The notes beneath the pieces were generated by a model. It made no database searches, was not told the DNA's origin, and was given only the letters and a program-made list of their open reading frames with translations. A stretch of 64,000 nucleotides of DNA, taken from Halomarina ordinaria (GTDB lineage: Archaea > Halobacteriota > Halobacteria > Halobacteriales > Haloarculaceae). Shown here piece by piece: positions 41,588-49,797 of this stretch; the first letter of the stretch is position 1, and each line of letters begins with the position of its first letter. The translations under genes were made by a program, and so were the position numbers. The DNA is taken from the NCBI RefSeq assembly GCF_030553305.1, contig NZ_JARRAH010000001.1, positions 1,550,001 to 1,614,000 on the forward strand, in the 5' to 3' direction.

Positions 41588-41776
41588 GGAATCGACTCGG
41601 GTCCGGATACAGTCTCGCGCGGCGAAACCGGCCAGCGCATGGCCAAGGTTCACAGTCGTCGGGGCCCCCTCGTCGATTGGGGTGACGGAAATACTCGTGT
41701 GTGCCATCCGCCCCCACAGCGTCGTGCTCATCACCGGGTCGGGGCCCGTGCCAGTCCCGACCCGTGCCGACCCGCG

Positions 41777-41812
41777 CCGGACCGTCGTCGGTCCGGGCGG
41801 TCGGACGTTTTT
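41777..41812 (+). terminator. Terminator-like stem-loop with T-run
   Basis: CCGGACCG (41777-41784) and CGGTCCGG (41789-41796) pair around a TCGT tetraloop; the stem extends outward with GACC/GGTC after an internal loop, and TTTTT follows at 41808-41812. It lies 190 nt after the antiporter stop. A second dyad, GTCACT/AGTGAC (41819-41835), lies before the next gene. The rest of the 274-bp gap shows no gene. Confidence 0.5.
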
Positions 41813-41861
41813 CGTGCCGTCACTTCGACAGTGACTTTCAGGCCCCTCGTGTAGTCGCCCC

Positions 41862-42437
41862 ATGGGAGACGAGCGCCCCGGGAGCGCGGGCGAACACGAC
41901 CTGCAGGAGCGGTTCGGGACCGAAGCACGCGCCGAGTCCTTCTACGACGACAGCATGCACGAGTCGCTGACCCCCCGGATGCAACGGTTCGTCGGCGAGC
42001 GCATCCTCTTCTTCCTCGCGACGGCCGACGCCGACGGCCGGACCGACTGCTCGCCGCGCCTCGGCCCTCGCGGGTTCGTGAACGTGCTCTCGTCGTCCCG
42101 CCTCGCGTACCCGGAGTACCGGGGCAACGGCGTCCACGCCTCGCTCGGCAACGTCGAGGAGAACCCCTACGCCTCGCTCACGTTCGTCGACTGGTGGGAG
42201 AGCACGGTCGGTCTCCACGTCAACGGGCGGGCGACCCTCCACGACGACATCCCGGAGGCGGTCGACCCCTCGGGGACCGACCGGCGGAAGGTGTGGGTGA
42301 GCGTGGAGGTGGAGGAGGCGTACGTCCACTGCGCCAAGCACCTGCCCCGTCTCGGCATCGAGTCGTTCGACCCGCCGTGGGGGACGGACGACGAAGCGGC
42401 GAAGAAGACCGGCTTCTTCGACGGGGACGAACTGTAA
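41862..42437 (+). CDS. Pyridoxamine-5'-phosphate-oxidase-like split-barrel protein
   Basis: A 191-aa FMN-binding split-barrel protein. A polar N-terminal segment (RFGTEARAESFYDDSMHESLTPRMQRFVGERILFFLATADADG) precedes the barrel, with DCSPRLGPRGFVNVLSS, ASLTFVDWWESTVGLHVNGRATL and VEEAYVHCAKHLPRLG. The AYVHC-type ending is typical of the haloarchaeal and actinobacterial PPOX group of about 190 aa. The reaction is unknown. It precedes pantoate kinase by 38 bp. Confidence 0.88.
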   Translation: MGDERPGSAGEHDLQERFGTEARAESFYDDSMHESLTPRMQRFVGERILFFLATADADGRTDCSPRLGPRGFVNVLSSSRLAYPEYRGNGVHASLGNVEENPYASLTFVDWWESTVGLHVNGRATLHDDIPEAVDPSGTDRRKVWVSVEVEEAYVHCAKHLPRLGIESFDPPWGTDDEAAKKTGFFDGDEL

Positions 42438-42475
42438 CATTCAAGCGCGACAGCGGCGGAGTCGGGGACGGAACT

Positions 42476-43306
42476 ATGACCGAGCGCGCGTTCGTCCCCG
42501 GCCACGTCACCGGCTTCTTCAGTGCCCACCCGAACGACGACCCCCTGGTAGCGGGGTCGCGCGGGGCGGGACTCGCGCTCTCGGACGGCGTCCAGGTCGC
42601 CGCGACGCCCGCAGAGGAGACGACGCTCGCGGTCAACGGCGAGCGCGTCGAGATGGCCGCCGTCGCGAACGTCCTCGACGGTTTCGCCGTCGACGCCCGC
42701 GTCGAGTGCGAGACGGTACTCCCCGTGAGCGCCGGGTTCGGCGTCTCGGGGGCGTGCGCGCTCGGGACCGCCCTCGCGCTCGACGCGCACGCGCCCGACC
42801 ACCCCGACCTCACCCCCCGGACCGAGAACGAACTCGTCGCGCTCGCGCACGCCGCCGAAGTCGAAGCCGGCACCGGACTGGGTGACGTGGTCGGACAGGC
42901 CCGCGGGGGCGTCCCGCTGCGCCTCGAACCGGGCGCACCGCCCCACGGCCGCCTCGACGGCCTCCCCGCCCGCCCCGAGGTCGAGTACGTCACCTTCGGC
43001 GGCCTCGACACCGCCGAGATACTCACCGGCGACACGGCCGCGCTCACCCGCGCGGGGGAGGCGGCCCTCGACCGCCTGCTCGACGACCCGAGCGCGGGGA
43101 CGTTCATGGCCGCCTCACGGACGTTCGCGCGAGAGGCCGGCCTGCTGACCGACCGGGTGGCGACGACCATCGAGGACGTCCAGGACGCCGGCGGAGAGGC
43201 GGCGATGGCGATGCTCGGCCGGACCGTCTTCGCCCTCGGTTCGGGGCTCTCGGACGCGGGCTACGACGCCCGGCGGTGTTCGGTGACGAGCGGCGCGCGG
43301 CGCTGA
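42476..43306 (+). CDS. Pantoate kinase (archaeal, GHMP family)
   Basis: ATP-dependent kinase converting pantoate to 4-phosphopantoate, the archaeal replacement for the pantothenate kinase step; 276 aa. FVPGHVTGFFSAH is the N-terminal strand, PVSAGFGVSGACALGTALAL (about 83-102) is the GHMP phosphate-binding loop, and the C-terminal region closes with ALGSGLSDAGYDARRCSV. The next gene makes the following step, confirming the assignment. ATG at 42476 (MTERAFVPGHVTG) is the conserved start; longer frames upstream are shadows of the previous gene. Confidence 0.94.
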   Translation: MTERAFVPGHVTGFFSAHPNDDPLVAGSRGAGLALSDGVQVAATPAEETTLAVNGERVEMAAVANVLDGFAVDARVECETVLPVSAGFGVSGACALGTALALDAHAPDHPDLTPRTENELVALAHAAEVEAGTGLGDVVGQARGGVPLRLEPGAPPHGRLDGLPARPEVEYVTFGGLDTAEILTGDTAALTRAGEAALDRLLDDPSAGTFMAASRTFAREAGLLTDRVATTIEDVQDAGGEAAMAMLGRTVFALGSGLSDAGYDARRCSVTSGARR

Positions 43307-43350
43307 CCCCGGAGCGCGGCGCTTTTCACCGCCTCTCGCAAACCCCGCCC

Positions 43351-44112
43351 ATGAGCGACATCGAGGTACCGGAGAGCCACCCGCGCTACCTCTCGCTGTT
43401 GACGCGCCACCGCATCGAGGCGGGCGTCGAGAAGGGCATCACGAGCATGCAGGGCCTCATCGCGGAGGGGCGCGGGGAGGCGTTCGACTACCTCCTCGGC
43501 GAGCGGACGCTCGACAGCGCCGACGCGGCCGAACGCGCCGCCGCCGCCCACCTCCTGTTGGCGCGCCATCCCGTGATTTCCGTCAACGGGAACGTCGCGG
43601 CACTCTGCCCCGGCGAGCTGGTCGAGCTGGCCGAGGCGACGGGGGCGGACCTCGAGGTGAACCTCTTCAACCGGACCGACGAGCGCGTCCGGGCCATCGC
43701 CGACCACCTGCGCGAGCACGGCGCCGAGGCCGTGAAGGGACTGACCGCGGACGCACGCATCCCCGGACTCGACCACGAGCGCGCGAAGGTGGACGCCGAC
43801 GGCATCTACGACGCCGACGTCGTGCTCGTCCCGCTGGAGGACGGCGACCGGGCGGAGGCGCTCGGCGCGATGGGGAAGACGGAACTCGTCGTCGACCTCA
43901 ACCCCCTCTCGCGGTCGCCACAGGTGGCGGCCGTCCCCATCGTGGACAACGTCCTGCGGGCGATTCCGAACGTGACGGCGCACGCCCGCGACCTCGCGGA
44001 CGCCGAGCGCGAGGAACTGGCGGCCATCGTCGAGGCGTTCGACCGCGAGGCGGCTCTCGCGGACGCCGAGCGCGCCATCCGGACGGGCGGCGACCGCGCG
44101 GACGGAGGGTGA
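43351..44112 (+). CDS. 4-phosphopantoate--beta-alanine ligase
   Basis: Archaeal phosphopantothenate synthetase joining 4-phosphopantoate to beta-alanine with ATP; 253 aa. ESHPRYLSLLTRHRIEAGVEKGITSMQGLIAEGRGEAF is the family N-terminus, VISVNGNVAALCPGELVELA and DLEVNLFNRTDERVRAIADHL form the nucleotide site, and VDLNPLSRSPQVAAVPIVDNVLRAIPN is the dimer/active-site block. It follows pantoate kinase by 44 bp in the same direction. Beta-alanine would come from MfnA at 13-14 kb. Confidence 0.95.
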   Translation: MSDIEVPESHPRYLSLLTRHRIEAGVEKGITSMQGLIAEGRGEAFDYLLGERTLDSADAAERAAAAHLLLARHPVISVNGNVAALCPGELVELAEATGADLEVNLFNRTDERVRAIADHLREHGAEAVKGLTADARIPGLDHERAKVDADGIYDADVVLVPLEDGDRAEALGAMGKTELVVDLNPLSRSPQVAAVPIVDNVLRAIPNVTAHARDLADAEREELAAIVEAFDREAALADAERAIRTGGDRADGG

Positions 44113-44479
44113 GGGAGCGTCGTCGGAGGTCGGTGATACGCGGCGGGACGTTCGGGCGGTCCTCGCGCTCTTCCTCCCGGTCGGTGCCGACCGGGAGGAA
44201 CGGTACGCGCGCCGCGAGTCGGTCGAGCGGGTCCGCGAAAAGCGGTGATAGAGTCGGCAGAGGCGTCCTCTGAACGGTCGTCGGTACGGTGACGCGACGG
44301 CGCAGGAAACGTGTCCTCGTCGGGTGGCGAGGGTTCAAGTAGCGGAGCGCGACCAGGTCCGCCGTGTCCTGACCGCTCGGCGCGAGGCGTCCCGCGGGAG
44401 TACGGCACAGCGCCTCGCGCTCGGCCCCGTGCCGTCTGTCAGCCCTCCCAGTCGGCCTGCACAGCGACGCGTCGCCTCC
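44113..44479. other. 367-bp intergenic stretch with a 30-bp palindrome
   Basis: No start-to-stop gene is supported. A perfect palindrome lies at 44171-44200 (14-bp arms, TG between). A coding-like frame without a start codon runs through it to a TGA at about 44245 (...DVRAVLALFLPVGADREE...), possibly a gene remnant or a by-product of the palindrome. The right part (44250-44479) shows nothing clear and is moderately less GC-biased. Confidence 0.5.
44171..44200. repeat. 30-bp near-perfect inverted repeat
   Basis: Arms 44171-44184 and 44187-44200 match over 14 bp around a TG dinucleotide. As RNA it cannot form a 2-nt loop but would close with a 6-nt loop after losing the inner pairs. It follows the ligase gene by 59 nt, so terminator, protein site or recombination site are all possible. 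Confidence 0.7.
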
Positions 44480-45619
44480 TCAAAACGCCCCTTCCAGTCG
44501 GTCGAACCCCTCCTCGAGGCGCTCCAGCGAGTTGGCGAACGAGAGGCGGAGCGAGCCCTCGCCGGCCTCGCCGAAGCCCGTCCCGGGCGCGAGGACGACG
44601 CCGTGGTCGGTGAGCAGTCGCTTCGCGAGCGGGAGGCTCTCCTCGTCGGTGTCGGGTTCGAGGAAGGCGTAGAACGCCCCCTCGGGCATGGGCGCGGAGA
44701 CCCCGTCGAGCCCCGCGATGCGGTCGACGACGTAGTCGCGGCGCTCGCGGAACGCCTCGTACATCCGCTCGGTCGGTTCCTGCGGCCCGGTGAGCGCCGC
44801 GAGCGCGGCGTGCTGGGAGACGCTCGACGTACACGAGGTGGTCGACTCGCGCACCTTCGTCGCCTCGTCGACGACCGACCGGTCGCCGGCGAGCCACCCC
44901 ACCCGCCAGCCGGTCATGGCGTGTGACTTCGAGCACGACCCCACGGTGAGCACGTGCTCCGGGTGGCCGGTCAGCGCCGCGATGCCCGTCGGGTCGGCGT
45001 CGTAGGTGAGCGCGGCGTACACCTCGTCGGCGAGGACGTAGGCGTCGTGGTCGGCCGCCGCCTCGACGACCGCCCGGACGGGGTCGGGGTCGAACACCCG
45101 CCCGGTGGGGTTCGACGGCGTACAGAGGACGACCACGTCCGTCGCCGGCCCCATGGCCTCGATGACGCGGTCGGCGTCGAGGTCGAAGGGGTACGCGAGC
45201 GGGACTTCCACGGGCGTCGCGTCGGCGAGGCGCGCCTGCGTGAAGTAGTTCGGCCACGCGGGCGAGGGAATCACCACCTCACTGCCCGGGTCGGCGGTAC
45301 AGAGCATCGCGAGGTGGAGCGCCTCCATCCCGCCGGTCGTGACCATCACCTCGTCGGGGTCGTGGCGGACGTCGTACTCGTCGGCGAGCGTCCGCGCGAT
45401 GGCCGTCCGGAGTGCCGGCAGGCCGGCGTTGGTGGTGTAACTCGTGTGGCCGGCGCGAGCGGCCGCGCTCGCAGCCTCGGTGACGTGGGTCGGCGTCTCG
45501 AAGTCCGGTTCCCCTACTTCCAATCGGACCAGGTCGCGGTCGTCGGTCGCCTCGGCGAGGTCGAACATCAGGCGGATCGGCGAGCGCTCGCACGCACGGA
45601 CCCGCGCGGTCGGTTGCAT
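44480..45619 (-). CDS. Pyridoxal-phosphate aminotransferase, class I/II
   Basis: A 379-aa fold-type I aminotransferase, aspartate-aminotransferase-like. [47 protein letters not shown] and [13 protein letters not shown] are conserved; the PLP lysine is in [19 protein letters not shown], and the carboxylate-binding Arg is in SLRLSFANS. Amino donor is not predictable. ATG at 45619 ([19 protein letters not shown]) is chosen over longer frames reaching 45730 because these enter the divergent promoter shared with thi4. Confidence 0.94.
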   Translation of the reverse strand: MQPTARVRACERSPIRLMFDLAEATDDRDLVRLEVGEPDFETPTHVTEAASAAARAGHTSYTTNAGLPALRTAIARTLADEYDVRHDPDEVMVTTGGMEALHLAMLCTADPGSEVVIPSPAWPNYFTQARLADATPVEVPLAYPFDLDADRVIEAMGPATDVVVLCTPSNPTGRVFDPDPVRAVVEAAADHDAYVLADEVYAALTYDADPTGIAALTGHPEHVLTVGSCSKSHAMTGWRVGWLAGDRSVVDEATKVRESTTSCTSSVSQHAALAALTGPQEPTERMYEAFRERRDYVVDRIAGLDGVSAPMPEGAFYAFLEPDTDEESLPLAKRLLTDHGVVLAPGTGFGEAGEGSLRLSFANSLERLEEGFDRLEGAF

Positions 45620-45724
45620 GGAGAGCCCTCGGAGCGGGTGGACAAAAGTCACCTGACCGGGGCAGTCCCCGCCCCGTACCGGACGCCACGCCCTGTCGAC
45701 CGCGACCACGCCACAACACCTAAC

Positions 45725-45752
45725 TACCACAAGCGAATACTACCGAGTGGTA
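45725..45752. promoter_or_regulatory. Inverted repeat in front of thi4
   Basis: TACCAC (45725-45730) and GTGGTA (45747-45752) are inverted copies separated by 16 bp; the second touches the ATG. A nested TACC/GGTA dyad lies at 45741-45752. It is a candidate operator for a thiamine regulator such as the ThiR-type protein at 54 kb; this is inference. Confidence 0.4.
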
Positions 45753-46684
45753 TGAGCGAAAGCGAACACACGCCGTTCAGTGCGGCGAGCGAGGCGGACG
45801 TGACGCGAGCCATCGGTCAGGAGTGGACCGAGGAGTTCATGGACTTCTCCGACTCCGACGTCATCGTCGTCGGGGGCGGCCCGTCGGGGCTGGTCGCCGC
45901 GCGCGAACTCGCCGAACGCGGTGTGAAGACGATGGTCGTCGAGAAGAACAACTACCTCGGGGGCGGCTTCTGGCTCGGCGGGTTCCTGATGAACAAGGTG
46001 ACGGTGCGCTCGCCGGCCCAGGAGGTCCTCGCCGACCTCGACGTGGACCACCGCCCGGCGCGCGACACCGAGGGACTGTACGTCGCGGACGGGCCGCACG
46101 CCTGCAGCGCGCTCATCAAAGCCACCTGCGACGCGGGTGCGAAGGTACAGAACATGACGGAGTTCACCGACATCGTCATCCGCGAGGACCACCGCGTCGG
46201 GGGCATCGTGATGAACTGGACGCCGGTCCACGCCCTGCCGCGGGAGCTGACCTGCGTCGACCCCATCGCCGTCGAGGCGGACCTCGTCATCGACGCGACG
46301 GGCCACGACGCGATGGCGGTCACCAAACTCGACGAGCGCGGCGTCCTCGACGCGCCGGGCATCCAGGACGCCCGCGAGCGCGGGACCGTCATGGACGGCA
46401 CCGATGACGGCCAGTACGGCGCGCCCGGTCACGACTCGCCCGGCCACGACTCCATGTGGGTCGGCAAGAGCGAGGACGCCGTCGTCGAGCACACCGGCCT
46501 CGCGCACGACGGCCTCGTCGTGACGGGCATGGCCGTCGCCACGACCTACGGCCTCCCGCGGATGGGGCCGACCTTCGGGGCGATGTTGCTCTCGGGCAAG
46601 CGCGCCGCACAGGTCGCCCTCGACGAACTCGACGTCGAAGCGGACCCGGTCGAACTCACCTCGCGGGCGCCCGCTGACGACTGA
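45752..46684 (+). CDS. thi4: Thiamine thiazole synthase Thi4
   Basis: Builds the adenylated thiazole precursor of thiamine from NAD and glycine; 310 aa. The FAD/NAD dinucleotide fold is [21 protein letters not shown] (37-57), followed by [16 protein letters not shown]. Cys168 in [22 protein letters not shown] aligns with the cysteine required in the haloarchaeal and yeast enzymes, so the protein could use its own sulfur rather than free sulfide. [20 protein letters not shown] is the C-terminal signature. An uncharacterised gene follows 5 bp later. Confidence 0.96.
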   Translation: MSESEHTPFSAASEADVTRAIGQEWTEEFMDFSDSDVIVVGGGPSGLVAARELAERGVKTMVVEKNNYLGGGFWLGGFLMNKVTVRSPAQEVLADLDVDHRPARDTEGLYVADGPHACSALIKATCDAGAKVQNMTEFTDIVIREDHRVGGIVMNWTPVHALPRELTCVDPIAVEADLVIDATGHDAMAVTKLDERGVLDAPGIQDARERGTVMDGTDDGQYGAPGHDSPGHDSMWVGKSEDAVVEHTGLAHDGLVVTGMAVATTYGLPRMGPTFGAMLLSGKRAAQVALDELDVEADPVELTSRAPADD

Positions 46685-46689
46685 CCGCC

Positions 46690-47445
46690 ATGGAGCGCGT
46701 CAGCCTCTACCCCGCGCCCACGACCGAGGCCGACGCCGACGCCATCGCCGCGTGGCTCCGCGAGCGAGTCGACGCCGAGGTGTCCGTCCGCGAGCGCTTC
46801 CTCGACGGCGCGGACGAGGCGCTCGCCCGCGAGTTCGCCCGGGCGCGGGTGCTGTCGCCGTACGACCGGGCGACGGGTAGCGAGATGCTCGGTGTCGTCC
46901 GCTACGAGGAGCGAGCGCTCTCGCACCCCGAGCGGGCGGGCGGCGTCATCTACGACGGGGTGGCAGTCCAGGACGCGCTCAGGGAGCGTCTCCCACCCAA
47001 AGAGCGGTCGCTCGACCACGCACACGTCGTCCTGCTCGACCGGGTGCTCGGGACGTGGGGCGCCCACGACGGACGGTGGCACAAGCGCGTGACCGTCCTC
47101 GGTCAGCCGGCACTGCTCTCGGTGCCCGGACTGTACGAGGCGCCGGCGAAGCCGGAGGACTACTACCGCGAGCAACAGCGCCACGCCCTCCGGAGTGGTG
47201 ACGCGCCGCCACGCGAAGTGCTGGAACGCGAGGTCCAGGGGTCGTTCCTCGTCGAGGACGACCCGCGGACGACCGACGCGCTCCGCGGCTACGCGCTGCA
47301 GGCCGTCCACTACCTCGAGACGGGGGAGGCGTTCTGCGAGGACGAGCGCTGTCGCCTCCACAACCCCCACCGACAGGAGGGTGTGGTACGGGCACAGCTC
47401 CGCGACCCGGCGTTCTGTCCCGTCCACGAGCGACGGTACGGGTGA
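46690..47445 (+). CDS. Uncharacterised haloarchaeal protein, possible metallopeptidase-like (DUF6775/DUF7001 type)
   Basis: A 251-aa protein conserved in haloarchaea. VSLYPAPTTEADADAIAAWLRERVDAEVSVRERFLD opens it; GVIYDGVAVQDALRERLP and LGTWGAHDGRWHKRVTVLGQPALLSVPGLYEAPAKPEDYY are highly conserved-looking. It ends with CEDERCRLHNPHRQEGV and FCPVHERRY, four Cys and His that could bind zinc. I recall relatives annotated DUF7001 or DUF6775 putative metallopeptidase, but no HExxH is present. Its 5-bp spacing to thi4 suggests co-transcription, not shared function. Confidence 0.8.
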   Translation: MERVSLYPAPTTEADADAIAAWLRERVDAEVSVRERFLDGADEALAREFARARVLSPYDRATGSEMLGVVRYEERALSHPERAGGVIYDGVAVQDALRERLPPKERSLDHAHVVLLDRVLGTWGAHDGRWHKRVTVLGQPALLSVPGLYEAPAKPEDYYREQQRHALRSGDAPPREVLEREVQGSFLVEDDPRTTDALRGYALQAVHYLETGEAFCEDERCRLHNPHRQEGVVRAQLRDPAFCPVHERRYG

Positions 47446-47478
47446 GAGAAGGGGTGTCGACGCGTGTCGAGCGTGGAC

Positions 47479-47721
47479 TCACTCCTCGGCGGCGAACAGG
47501 TCGTCGACCGCGGCCTGCGCCGCGAGCGCCGCGTCGTCGGCGACCTGCTCGGGGTCGGCCGGCTCGGCCGGCGCGTTGAGGTAGACGTCCACCTCGAGGA
47601 CGCCCTCCTCGAACGTCACCGTGACGTCGAGGTCACGTACCTCGGATTGCTTGTACCGCGAGAAGACGACGCCCTCGGCGGCGTCGCTCGCGGCCTCGAC
47701 CACCTCCTCGTCGGTCGGCAT
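47479..47721 (-). CDS. DUF3194 protein
   Basis: An 80-aa archaeal protein (MPTDEEVVEAASDAAEGVVF, RYKQSEVRDLDVTVTFEEGVLEVDVYL) with an alpha-beta fold. DUF3194 proteins are always found next to prefoldin beta in archaea; the function is unknown. Here it lies 4 bp after pfdB on the same strand and ends 34 bp from the convergent gene. Confidence 0.9.
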   Translation of the reverse strand: MPTDEEVVEAASDAAEGVVFSRYKQSEVRDLDVTVTFEEGVLEVDVYLNAPAEPADPEQVADDAALAAQAAVDDLFAAEE

Positions 47722-47725
47722 CGGC

Positions 47726-48118
47726 TCAGTCGCCGCCCATGCCGGGACCCTGGGGTCCCTGCGGGCCGGACGGGCCGCCGCCGAGCATCTGCTGGAGGTC
47801 GCTCTGCAGTTCCTCGAACTGCTGCTGGACGCGCTCTTCCTGCTTGTCGAGCGTCTCGACGCGAATCTCCAGGCTGTCGACCTTGTCCTCGAGGCTCTCG
47901 ACGGCCTCGTCGTACTCGGTCTTGACGAGCAGTTCGCCGACCTCGCGGTACATCGTCGTGTCCTCGTCGACGTCCTCGAGCTGGTCGAGGGCGGCGCGGG
48001 ACTCCGAGAGCGTCGTCTCGGCCTGCTGTTTTTGTGCGGCGACCTGCTGTGCGGTCTCCTGGAGACCCTGGAGTTCTTCGATCTTCTCCTGGGCCTCCGG
48101 CGGAAGGTTACCCTGCAT
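47726..48118 (-). CDS. pfdB: Prefoldin subunit beta
   Basis: Prefoldin beta subunit, 130 aa, which captures unfolded proteins and hands them to the thermosome. [44 protein letters not shown] is the first coiled-coil helix, the beta-hairpin is [16 protein letters not shown], and the second helix runs to about 112. A Gly/Pro-rich tail ([19 protein letters not shown]) follows. ATG at 48118 (MQGNLPPE) is the conserved start. Confidence 0.95.
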   Translation of the reverse strand: MQGNLPPEAQEKIEELQGLQETAQQVAAQKQQAETTLSESRAALDQLEDVDEDTTMYREVGELLVKTEYDEAVESLEDKVDSLEIRVETLDKQEERVQQQFEELQSDLQQMLGGGPSGPQGPQGPGMGGD

Positions 48119-48216
48119 GGGTCCGTCGAGGGGACGACGACGCAAAAAGGCACGGCATTCGACGCTCCGTGTGTATCGTCCCCGTGGCGGGAGTACCGGG
48201 TGTGACAGCCGCGATT

Positions 48217-48507
48217 CTACGCCGTGTCCTCGGAGGGCTCGCGCGCCCCGTCACGACGCGGTTCCGAGAGGCCCTCCGCGACCTCGACGAGCGTACACCA
48301 GGTGTTGAGACCGGCGCGGAGCGCCACGAGGTCGTCGGCGACGACGTCGACCGCGAGCGTCGCACCGTCGCGTCGAACCGTCGCACGGGTGCGGTCGCCC
48401 GCTATCTCGCCGACCTCCTGTCGGACGCAGCGCTCGACGAGGCGCGCGCGGTCCGGCGACTCGTACTCGAACTCCAGGAGAACGCGGTGCGGGGCCGACG
48501 ACGCCAC
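48217..48507 (-). CDS. pcc1: KEOPS complex subunit Pcc1
   Basis: Pcc1 subunit of the KEOPS complex that forms t6A37 on tRNA; 96 aa. [70 protein letters not shown] is the whole fold (read in overlapping parts). The GTG start at 48507 lies 5 bp after the rpoP stop; no ATG is available. The gene continues the eL43-rpoP operon typical of haloarchaea. Confidence 0.88.
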   Translation of the reverse strand: MASSAPHRVLLEFEYESPDRARLVERCVRQEVGEIAGDRTRATVRRDGATLAVDVVADDLVALRAGLNTWCTLVEVAEGLSEPRRDGAREPSEDTA

Positions 48508-48512
48508 GCCGG

Positions 48513-48647
48513 CTAGTGGACGTCTATCTCTTTGATGTCGCCGCCGCGCTCCTTCAGCAGGACGCGGTGGCCGCAGTACGGACAGCGGACGCCGCCGTAC
48601 TCGTCGAGTTCGACGTCGCGCTTGCAGCGAGAACACTTGTAGCTCAT
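48513..48647 (-). CDS. rpoP: RNA polymerase subunit Rpo12 (P)
   Basis: A 44-aa zinc-ribbon subunit of RNA polymerase. [30 protein letters not shown] carries the two CxxC pairs, unlike the neighbouring eL43, whose zinc site is gone. It lies 37 bp after eL43 and 5 bp before pcc1 on the same strand. Confidence 0.96.
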   Translation of the reverse strand: MSYKCSRCKRDVELDEYGGVRCPYCGHRVLLKERGGDIKEIDVH

Positions 48648-48684
48648 GCGGGTAGTAGGGTAGTATCGGGTCGTCGTACTTAGG

Positions 48685-48951
48685 TTACTCGTCGTCCTCG
48701 GAGAGGGCGGCGCGAATCGAGCGTCGGACCGTGCGGCCGCCGGGGGTGACGGGGCGGTAGGCGCCGCCGGCGAACTTCTCGCCGGTCTCCTCGTTGACCC
48801 AGATGCCCGTCCCGACGCGCTTGACGGCGTCGCCGTCGACTTTCGAGTTGCGCGTGTCCTCTTCGATCTCGGCGACGCGACGGCGGGCGACGCGGCCGTA
48901 GCGCGCGCCGAAGCGACCCGCACTGCCCGTTCGTCCCTTCTTCTTGGCCAT
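48685..48951 (-). CDS. rpl37ae: 50S ribosomal protein eL43 (L37Ae), cysteine-free
   Basis: An 88-aa ribosomal protein of the large subunit. [23 protein letters not shown] and [24 protein letters not shown] are the ends of the family. The middle, where eL43 normally has a four-cysteine zinc finger, reads [28 protein letters not shown] with no Cys at all. Thus the zinc finger has been replaced by an acidic loop. A TATAAAT-type promoter lies about 31 bases before the ATG. Confidence 0.95.
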   Translation of the reverse strand: MAKKKGRTGSAGRFGARYGRVARRRVAEIEEDTRNSKVDGDAVKRVGTGIWVNEETGEKFAGGAYRPVTPGGRTVRRSIRAALSEDDE

Positions 48952-48978
48952 GATACGCGTCGGTACCGCCGACAGAGG

Positions 48979-48985
48979 TATAAAT
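48979..48985 (-). promoter_or_regulatory. TATA box of the eL43-rpoP-pcc1 operon
   Basis: Minus-strand ATTTATA centred about 31 bases before the eL43 ATG, flanked by a GGTACC palindrome. It is a strong element for a ribosomal-protein operon. Confidence 0.6.
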
Positions 48986-49032
48986 CCGTTGAGTCGCCGG
49001 CGGGACGGCCGTCCGGACCGTGACTCGACCCC

Positions 49033-49752
49033 TCATTCCTGGAGGTCCGCCTCCCGGAGCCACTCGTTCAGGTCGTCGCGGACGCGCTCGCCCGTCTCGC
49101 GGTCGTAGGCGGTGGTGACGACGCGGTTCTCCTGGACGCTGGAGCCGTCGCGCAGGAGCATCCGGACGTTGCCGTTCCCGTCGGCGCGGGTCGCCTTCGC
49201 CCGGACGCCCGTGCGCGACCCGGAGCCGCCGGCGTCGATGGGACCCGGTATCAGTTTCTTCACGTGCGGGTGGCCGGCGACGGTCTCGACCGCGCGTCGA
49301 CCGTCACGGCCACCGATGAGCGTGCTGTGGGCGCCGCCGAGTTTCGCCGCGGGCGGCTTCTCGACGGTCTCCAGCGCCGGCTTCCCCCGACGCTCGACGA
49401 CGGCCGCGACGGGGTCGTCGCCCTCGACGCGGTAGAACGGGAAGTGGACCTGCTCGCGGACGGCGCCCAGCACCTCGCGGTCCCCGGTGGCGTACACCTC
49501 CTCGGGGCGCTTTCGGACGAGGTCGTCGGCGACGAGGCCAGCGAAGTTGCGTAACTCGGTCGACTCGCGCTCGCCCTCCTCGGGCGTGGTCGTCACCTCG
49601 CGCGTTCCGACGACGTCGTCGTCGAGGAGGGCGGTCATCCGCGCGCGCTCGCGGCCGAGTTCGAGGACGACCGTGTCGGCGTTGCGCGTCCGGCAGACGA
49701 GGCAGTAGTCCCCCGGCCGGTCGAGGTCGCTCGCGCACTGCCGACAGCTCAT
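49033..49752 (-). CDS. DUF2103 predicted metal-binding protein
   Basis: A 239-aa archaeal protein. The N-terminal [22 protein letters not shown] is a zinc knuckle. The C-terminal half, [42 protein letters not shown], is the DUF2103 block with conserved His. The function is unknown; its place beside eL43, rpoP and truD suggests a translation or tRNA role. ATG at 49752 (MSCRQC) is supported by a GTTATA element about 27 bases upstream. Confidence 0.88.
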   Translation of the reverse strand: MSCRQCASDLDRPGDYCLVCRTRNADTVVLELGRERARMTALLDDDVVGTREVTTTPEEGERESTELRNFAGLVADDLVRKRPEEVYATGDREVLGAVREQVHFPFYRVEGDDPVAAVVERRGKPALETVEKPPAAKLGGAHSTLIGGRDGRRAVETVAGHPHVKKLIPGPIDAGGSGSRTGVRAKATRADGNGNVRMLLRDGSSVQENRVVTTAYDRETGERVRDDLNEWLREADLQE

Positions 49753-49776
49753 GTCCCCGGACACTCGCGCTGGAGG

Positions 49777-49782
49777 TATAAC
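49777..49782 (-). promoter_or_regulatory. TATA box of the DUF2103 gene
   Basis: Minus-strand GTTATA centred about 27 bases from the ATG at 49752, within the 45-bp gap after truD. It decides the MSCRQC start over the upstream MSGDM codon. Confidence 0.55.
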
Positions 49783-49797
49783 TGGCCTGTTCCGCGC

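Noticed and set aside
41000-41863. 287-aa minus-strand frame over the end of the antiporter and the next gap
   Set aside because: Amino acid content matches antisense of a membrane protein; no motifs.
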